Both the position numbers and the translations under genes were made by a program. From Candidatus Limivicinus faecipullorum (GTDB taxonomy: Bacteria; Bacillota; Clostridia; Oscillospirales; Oscillospiraceae), in the NCBI GenBank assembly GCA_018711755.1, contig DVHY01000055.1, forward strand, positions 1 to 10,661: DNA of 10,661 nucleotides, given 5' to 3'. Under the pieces are notes generated by a model. It saw only the letters and a list, made by a program, of their open reading frames with translations. It made no database searches and was not told the DNA's origin. Positions 6,921 to 10,661 of this stretch are shown here, piece by piece. Each line of letters begins with the position of its first letter. The first letter of the stretch is position 1.

Positions 6921-7915
6921 TCTTCCGCTCCTTCAAACTGCTCTTCCCACAGGGCCAGCAGGCTCTGCTGCCGGCCGCTGGCCCACTGTATGTCGTAGTC
7001 GATGAGCCTGAGGCCCTCAGTGCCCTCCCCGGCGCCGCAGACGCCCCGGCGGGAGAAGTCCTCCTCCAGCATCTGCTGCACCTGGGGACTGAGCATGAAG
7101 TCTATAAAACTCCTGGCGTTCTCCTCATGGGCGCAGCCGGCCACCACCGCCGCCCCGTCGGCCAGGGCGCTGGTGCCTTCCTCAGGGTAGATCATGGCTA
7201 TATCAAGGCCCTCGGCGATGGCTTTCAGGGCCGTCTCCTCCAGGGTCACCCCTATGTAGCAGCTGCCCTCAGCCACGGCCCCCACCACTTCCCCGGAGGA
7301 GGAGAGCTGGCGGCCGTCCAGGTTGGCGGCAAATTTTTTCAGGTTCTCCTCCCTGTCTCCGGGCAATGCCTGGAGCAGGGTGCAAAGCCCGGTATAGCTG
7401 GAGCCGGACACCGCCGGGTCGGCAAAGGCTATCTTTCCCCGCCAGGACCCGTCCAGCAGGCTGGCCCAGCCCTCCGGGGGGTTCATGCGCACCAGCTTGG
7501 TATTGTATATCAGCACCACGGGCAGGGCGGAAAAGGGGCTGTAGCTGCCGTCGGCGCTGCGATATTCCGGCAGGATATCCCCGTTGTGGACGCTGTAATA
7601 GGGACTGAAGCAGCCGGCATAGGCGCTGAGGCTGTCTGCCCCGCCCCCCAGCATCAGATCACAGTCCGTGTCACCCTGGGCTATGCGCTTGAGGAGCTCC
7701 GTTGTGCCCCCCGTCTCCAGCTCCACCCAGATGCCGCTGCGCTGTTCAAATTCCCTGATGAGCGGCTCATACACCTCCTGCTTGTGGGAGGTGTATATCA
7801 CCAGCCGCCGGTCCTCCGCCGGGGCAAAGGCGCTGCCGTCGGTGCCTCCGGCTCTGCCGCAGCCCGCCGTAAAGGCCGACAGCAGCACCAGGGCCGCGGC
7901 TATCATTCTCTTCAT
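6917..7915 (-). CDS. Sensory solute-binding lipoprotein (AfuA/HptA/PgtC-like, SBP_bac_6)
   Basis: This extracellular lipoprotein of 332 residues is the first gene of the sensor operon. The signal peptide MKRMIAAALVLLSAFTAGC puts the lipid on Cys19; Thr at -3 of the lipobox is slightly unusual. The mature part begins LVIYTSHKQEVYEPL (38-52), typical of Fe(III)/phosphosugar/phosphonate type-2 binding proteins. The later W-x-x-LLDGSWRGKIAFADP-AVSGSSYT stretch matches the loop that contributes ligand contacts in this family. It is coupled by an ATGA overlap to the kinase, the layout of staphylococcal hptA-hptS and similar to Salmonella pgtC with pgtB, so I infer a sensing role, perhaps alongside transport. 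An upstream in-frame ATG at 7933 would add MKGGGE, but it has a poor ribosome site and spoils the signal peptide. From 7915, GGTGG lies at a good distance. Ligand unproven; an organophosphate is my guess, iron the main alternative. Confidence 0.85.
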   Translation of the reverse strand: MKRMIAAALVLLSAFTAGCGRAGGTDGSAFAPAEDRRLVIYTSHKQEVYEPLIREFEQRSGIWVELETGGTTELLKRIAQGDTDCDLMLGGGADSLSAYAGCFSPYYSVHNGDILPEYRSADGSYSPFSALPVVLIYNTKLVRMNPPEGWASLLDGSWRGKIAFADPAVSGSSYTGLCTLLQALPGDREENLKKFAANLDGRQLSSSGEVVGAVAEGSCYIGVTLEETALKAIAEGLDIAMIYPEEGTSALADGAAVVAGCAHEENARSFIDFMLSPQVQQMLEEDFSRRGVCGAGEGTEGLRLIDYDIQWASGRQQSLLALWEEQFEGAEE

Positions 7916-7955
7916 CTCCCCGCCACCTTTCATAGCAGCTCTTATCCATGTGATG

Positions 7956-7985
7956 ATTTTATCACGAATCCCCTGCTTTTTACAA
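7956..7985 (-). promoter_or_regulatory. Putative promoter of the lipoprotein-kinase-regulator operon
   Basis: On the minus strand TTGTAA (7985-7980; 4 of 6 matches to TTGACA) is followed after 18 bases by TAAAAT (7961-7956; 5 of 6 to TATAAT). TGA directly before the latter gives an extended -10 (TGn). Transcription would start near 7949, leaving about 34 bases before the preferred ATG at 7915 and only about 16 before the alternative at 7933. It sits right after the terminator of the preceding operon, so the sensor operon appears to be an independent, probably weakly constitutive unit. Confidence 0.6.
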
Positions 7986-7995
7986 TCAGGGCCGT

Positions 7996-8024
7996 AAAAA
8001 AACCTGCCGCGTTAAGCGGCAGGT
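7996..8024 (-). terminator. Rho-independent terminator after the upstream ATPase gene
   Basis: A perfect 9-bp inverted repeat, acctgccgc (8002-8010) and gcggcaggt (8016-8024), encloses a 5-base loop. Read on the minus strand it is followed by seven T (plus-strand A at 7996-8002, the last within the stem). It lies about 33 bases past the ATPase stop at 8058. No T-run exists on the other side, so it works in the minus direction only. Confidence 0.93.
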
Positions 8025-8057
8025 CTTCATTCCGGGGCATGCGCCGTCCCCTGATCT

Positions 8058-9134
8058 TTACAGGATATGCACGGCGTCGGGCTCGAACTTCAAAGTGCAG
8101 CTCTCCCCCACCTTGTAGATGCGCTTGTTCTTGGGGTTGCTCTCGGTGAGCTTCACCAGGGTATTGCCCACCATGACCTGGTAGTTGTGATAGGAGCCCA
8201 TAAAGCAGCTGAGGCTCACCTTGCAGGGCAGGCCGCCTTCCTCCGCCAGCATGGCGGATTCGGGGCGGAGGACCAGGGTATAGTCCTTGCCGGTCTCCAG
8301 GCCGGGCTGACCCTTCACCTCCAGGCGGTTGCCCTCCACGGTGAACACGGCCCGACCGCCGCTGAGGCTCTCCAGACGGCCTTTCAGGAAGTTGGCCTCG
8401 CCGATGAAGTCGGCCACAAACTCGCTGTTTGGGTGGTAGTATATCTCCTGAGGCGTGCCCATCTGGGCCACCACGCCCTTGTTCATGATGATGATGTTGT
8501 CCGACAGGGCCATGGCCTCGCTCTGGTCATGGGTGACGTAGATGGCGGTGATGCCCACCTCCTGCTGGATGCGCCGGATCTCGGTGCGCATGGAGACTCT
8601 CAGCTTTGCGTCCAGGTTGGACAGAGGCTCGTCAAAGAGCAGCACCGAGGGCTCGATGACCAGGGCCCGGGCCAGGGCCACGCGCTGCTGCTGGCCGCCG
8701 GAGAGCTGGTTGGTCATGCGCCCTTCCATGCCGCTGAGCTCCACCAGCTTCAGTATCTTCATGACACGCTCTTTTATCTCTTCCTTCGGCACCTTGCGCA
8801 GCTTGAGGCCGTAGGCCACGTTGTCAAACACATTGTAATGGGGCAGCAGGGCGTAGCTCTGGAAGACCATGGCGGTGTCCCGCTTGTTGGGGGTCAGCTC
8901 GTTTATGGGCTCATCCCCCAGGTATATCTCCCCCTCGTCCGGGCTCTCAAAGCCGGCTATCATGCGCAGAGTGGTGGTCTTGCCGCAGCCGGAGGGGCCC
9001 AGCAGAGTCACAAAGCTGCCCGGCTCTATGGTCAGGGAGGTGTCATGCACGGCATAGAAGTCCTTGCCGGTCTTGGGGTCCTGATATATCTTGGAGATGT
9101 GCTCCAGGCGGACGCCTTTCTTTGTTTTTTCCAT
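8058..9134 (-). CDS. ABC transporter ATP-binding protein (FbpC/AfuC/PotA-like), second system
   Basis: This 358-residue cytoplasmic ATPase powers the importer whose permease is encoded just upstream. Motifs are complete: Walker A GPSGCGKTT at 46-54, Q-loop Gln92, signature LSGGQQQR at 144-151, Walker B VLLFDE at 164-169 and switch His202 in YVTHD. The C-terminal part (about 250-358) is a TOBE_2-type domain with the usual RPE motif at 290-292 (LVLRPESAML), which the other ATPase in this window lacks. The N-terminus has a short basic lead before the first strand (GVRLEHISKIY). The ATG is three bases past the permease stop, and its ribosome site AAAGGAGG (9146-9153) lies in the permease gene's last codons, so the two are co-translated. 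It is the last gene of its operon, closed by the terminator at 7996-8024. Substrate not determinable. Confidence 0.95.
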   Translation of the reverse strand: MEKTKKGVRLEHISKIYQDPKTGKDFYAVHDTSLTIEPGSFVTLLGPSGCGKTTTLRMIAGFESPDEGEIYLGDEPINELTPNKRDTAMVFQSYALLPHYNVFDNVAYGLKLRKVPKEEIKERVMKILKLVELSGMEGRMTNQLSGGQQQRVALARALVIEPSVLLFDEPLSNLDAKLRVSMRTEIRRIQQEVGITAIYVTHDQSEAMALSDNIIIMNKGVVAQMGTPQEIYYHPNSEFVADFIGEANFLKGRLESLSGGRAVFTVEGNRLEVKGQPGLETGKDYTLVLRPESAMLAEEGGLPCKVSLSCFMGSYHNYQVMVGNTLVKLTESNPKNKRIYKVGESCTLKFEPDAVHIL

Positions 9135-9137
9135 GGC

Positions 9138-10661
9138 TCAGTTGTCCTCCTTTAATTTCCGGCTGGTGCCGAAGTGCTTTATAAACAGGTTCATCAGCAG
9201 CACGGCGCCGTAGGTTATGATTATAAGTATGGTGGCAAAGGCGCAGGCCAGACTGTAAGAGCCCTTTTCCGCAAACTCGTTGATCTGCACCGTAATGAGC
9301 AGAAACTGGGGCGTCACCAGCAGGATGATGGCGGAAATGGCGGTGATGCTTCGCACAAAGGCTGTGACCAGGCCCGAGAGGAAGGAGTCCTTTATCAGGG
9401 GCAGGGTCACGGTCATGAAGACTTTCAGGCTGTCGGCGCCCATGTCGTAGGCGGACTCCTCTATGGACTTGTCTATCTGCTGCAAAGCGGAGATTCCGCT
9501 GCGGGTGCCGGTGGGCAGGGAACGCACCACGAACACGATTATAAGTATCAGCCCCGTGCCGTAGATGCCCTGGAGAAAGCCGGTGTGGAAAACGCCGCTG
9601 GCAAAACCTCTTATATAGCCTACGCCCAGCACCGTGCCGGGCACGGCCATGGCCAGCATGGACACCGCCTCGATAAAGCCCTTGGAGCGGAACTTCCGCT
9701 TTACCACCAGGTAGGAGATTATCATGCTCAGAAGAGCGGTGATGGGCGCCGCTATAAGGGAGAGCATGAAGGAATCCGTAAAGGCCTGGAGCCCGTGGTA
9801 CCGGGTGAAGATGAGGCCGAACCACTTCCCGGTCAGGGGGAAGAACTTATAGCCCCAGGTGGGGAAGAAGGAGCCTATGGGCACGCAAAGGTACATCATT
9901 ATAACAAAGCAGGCGGCCAGGGAGCAGAGGATGGTGAGGGGTATCTTCACGCTCCTGTCCTCTATGAGCATCCTGCCCCGGGAGGCCTTGCCGGTGAGGG
10001 TGGCGGCGGTCTTTGCCTCCAGGTAGTATTTCTGCACAGCAAACATCAGCAGCGTTATGCACAGCAGTACCACGGCCATGGCCGCAGCCCCCGCCTTGTC
10101 GTAAGCGCCGGTTATCTGGAGATAGATGGTGGTGGCCAGAGTGTCGTAGGAGCCGCCGATTATCATGGGGTTTGCAAAGTCGGCGATGGATTCGATGAAG
10201 GTGACCAGAAAGGCGTTGCCCAGGCCCGGCAGCAGCAGGGGGAAGGTGACGCTGGTGAACACCTTCATCCGGGAAGCGCCCATGTCCCGGGCCGCCTCCT
10301 CCAACGAGGGGTCGATGTTTTTCAAAAGCCCCTTGAGCATCATGTAGCACACCGGGAAGAAGGTCAGGGTCTGGACAATGACTATGCCCCAGTAGCCGTA
10401 GACGCTGTTGTCGTATATGCCCAGCAGAAAGCGGGTTATGATGCCCGCCTTGCCAAAGAGCATTATCATGGAAAGGCTCAGCACGAAGGGGGGCGAGACC
10501 ACAGGCAGCATGGACACTACCTTGAACAGTCCTCCCACAAAGCGGTTCATGCGCACATAGACCTCCACATAGGCAAACAGCAGCCCGATGAGGGTGGAGA
10601 GTATGCCTACGAGAAAGCCTACCTTGAGGGTATTGGTTATTGCCGTAGTGAAGGTGGGCAT
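9138..10661 (-). CDS. ABC transporter permease, fused two-domain FbpB/AfuB type (5' end cut)
   Basis: The 507 visible residues form the membrane channel of the second importer. Two EAA loops mark two BPD_transp_1 domains: EAARDMGA followed by SVTFP (122-141) and ESAYDMGA followed by TVTLP (402-421). About 11 hydrophobic segments can be seen, for example near 11-35, 43-69, 88-110, 190-210, 237-263, 296-320, 328-350, 425-450 and 470-495. The frame reaches the window edge at a Met codon, but this is probably internal. The block NTLKVGFLVGI at residue 10 corresponds to WNSLKLALCL at residue 71 of the other permease, so roughly 60-70 residues including the first membrane helix should lie beyond 10661. 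Here the permease precedes the ATPase, the reverse of the 2939-1 operon. A binding-protein gene for this system probably lies upstream, outside the window. Confidence 0.9.
   Translation of the reverse strand: MPTFTTAITNTLKVGFLVGILSTLIGLLFAYVEVYVRMNRFVGGLFKVVSMLPVVSPPFVLSLSMIMLFGKAGIITRFLLGIYDNSVYGYWGIVIVQTLTFFPVCYMMLKGLLKNIDPSLEEAARDMGASRMKVFTSVTFPLLLPGLGNAFLVTFIESIADFANPMIIGGSYDTLATTIYLQITGAYDKAGAAAMAVVLLCITLLMFAVQKYYLEAKTAATLTGKASRGRMLIEDRSVKIPLTILCSLAACFVIMMYLCVPIGSFFPTWGYKFFPLTGKWFGLIFTRYHGLQAFTDSFMLSLIAAPITALLSMIISYLVVKRKFRSKGFIEAVSMLAMAVPGTVLGVGYIRGFASGVFHTGFLQGIYGTGLILIIVFVVRSLPTGTRSGISALQQIDKSIEESAYDMGADSLKVFMTVTLPLIKDSFLSGLVTAFVRSITAISAIILLVTPQFLLITVQINEFAEKGSYSLACAFATILIIITYGAVLLMNLFIKHFGTSRKLKEDN

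Noticed and set aside
7962..7970. CGAATC near the sensor operon promoter as a further copy of the CAGAATC operator
   Set aside because: Only five bases match, it is a single copy, and it lies inside the promoter spacer; too weak to call autoregulation.
1..10661. CRISPR array, tRNA, insertion sequence, phage or toxin-antitoxin elements
   Set aside because: No regularly spaced repeats, cloverleaf-like segments, transposase or terminal inverted repeats were seen; the window is filled by transport and signalling genes.

Overview
The window is about 10.7 kb of dense, GC-rich sequence. Every gene I can support lies on the minus strand, so transcription runs from 10661 towards 1. It holds one solute-import and sensing locus: two ABC importers of the Fe(III)/sugar-phosphate/2-aminoethylphosphonate superfamily (FbpBC/AfuBC architecture), with a three-gene sensory cassette between them. 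Both binding proteins have lipoprotein signal peptides, the kinase is of the YesM/LytS-like His_kinase (PF06580) class, and the response regulator is of the YesN/AraC class. Together with strong AAGGAG-type ribosome sites this suggests a Gram-positive Bacillota, most likely a GC-rich member of the Clostridia (Oscillospiraceae-like gut bacteria are my guess). Species cannot be read from the sequence. The less-expressed genes make unusually heavy use of the Ile codon ATA for a GC-rich genome.

Layout in transcription order: (1) 10661-9138, a fused two-domain permease cut by the window edge, then 9134-8058, its ATPase, then an intrinsic terminator at 8024-7996. (2) A new promoter at about 7985-7956 drives a tightly coupled operon. 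It encodes a lipoprotein binding protein of the AfuA/HptA/PgtC type (7915-6917), a sensor kinase (6920-5235) and an AraC-type response regulator (5242-4496), with overlaps of 4 and 8 bp. (3) A 179-bp gap carries a TATAAT box and an AraC-like pair of direct repeats 20 bp apart. It is followed by a second, longer binding lipoprotein (4316-3036), a perfect 12-bp hairpin, an ATPase (2939-1902) and a complete 634-residue fused permease (1905-1).

The middle cassette has the gene content of staphylococcal HptA-HptS-HptR and resembles Salmonella PgtC-PgtB. In those systems a periplasmic or lipoprotein binding protein of the SBP_bac_6 family informs a kinase about an extracellular phosphorylated metabolite, and the response regulator turns on an uptake system. 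My working model is that the 7915-6917 lipoprotein is mainly a sensor subunit. It signals through the kinase to the AraC regulator, which activates the 4316-to-1 importer operon and perhaps the upstream one too. A phosphorylated sugar or other organophosphate is the most natural ligand guess, with Fe(III) or another small anion or cation as alternatives. The substrate is not shown by the sequence.

There are no RNA genes, mobile elements, CRISPR arrays or phage genes that I can see. No stretch over 300 bp lacks a gene.
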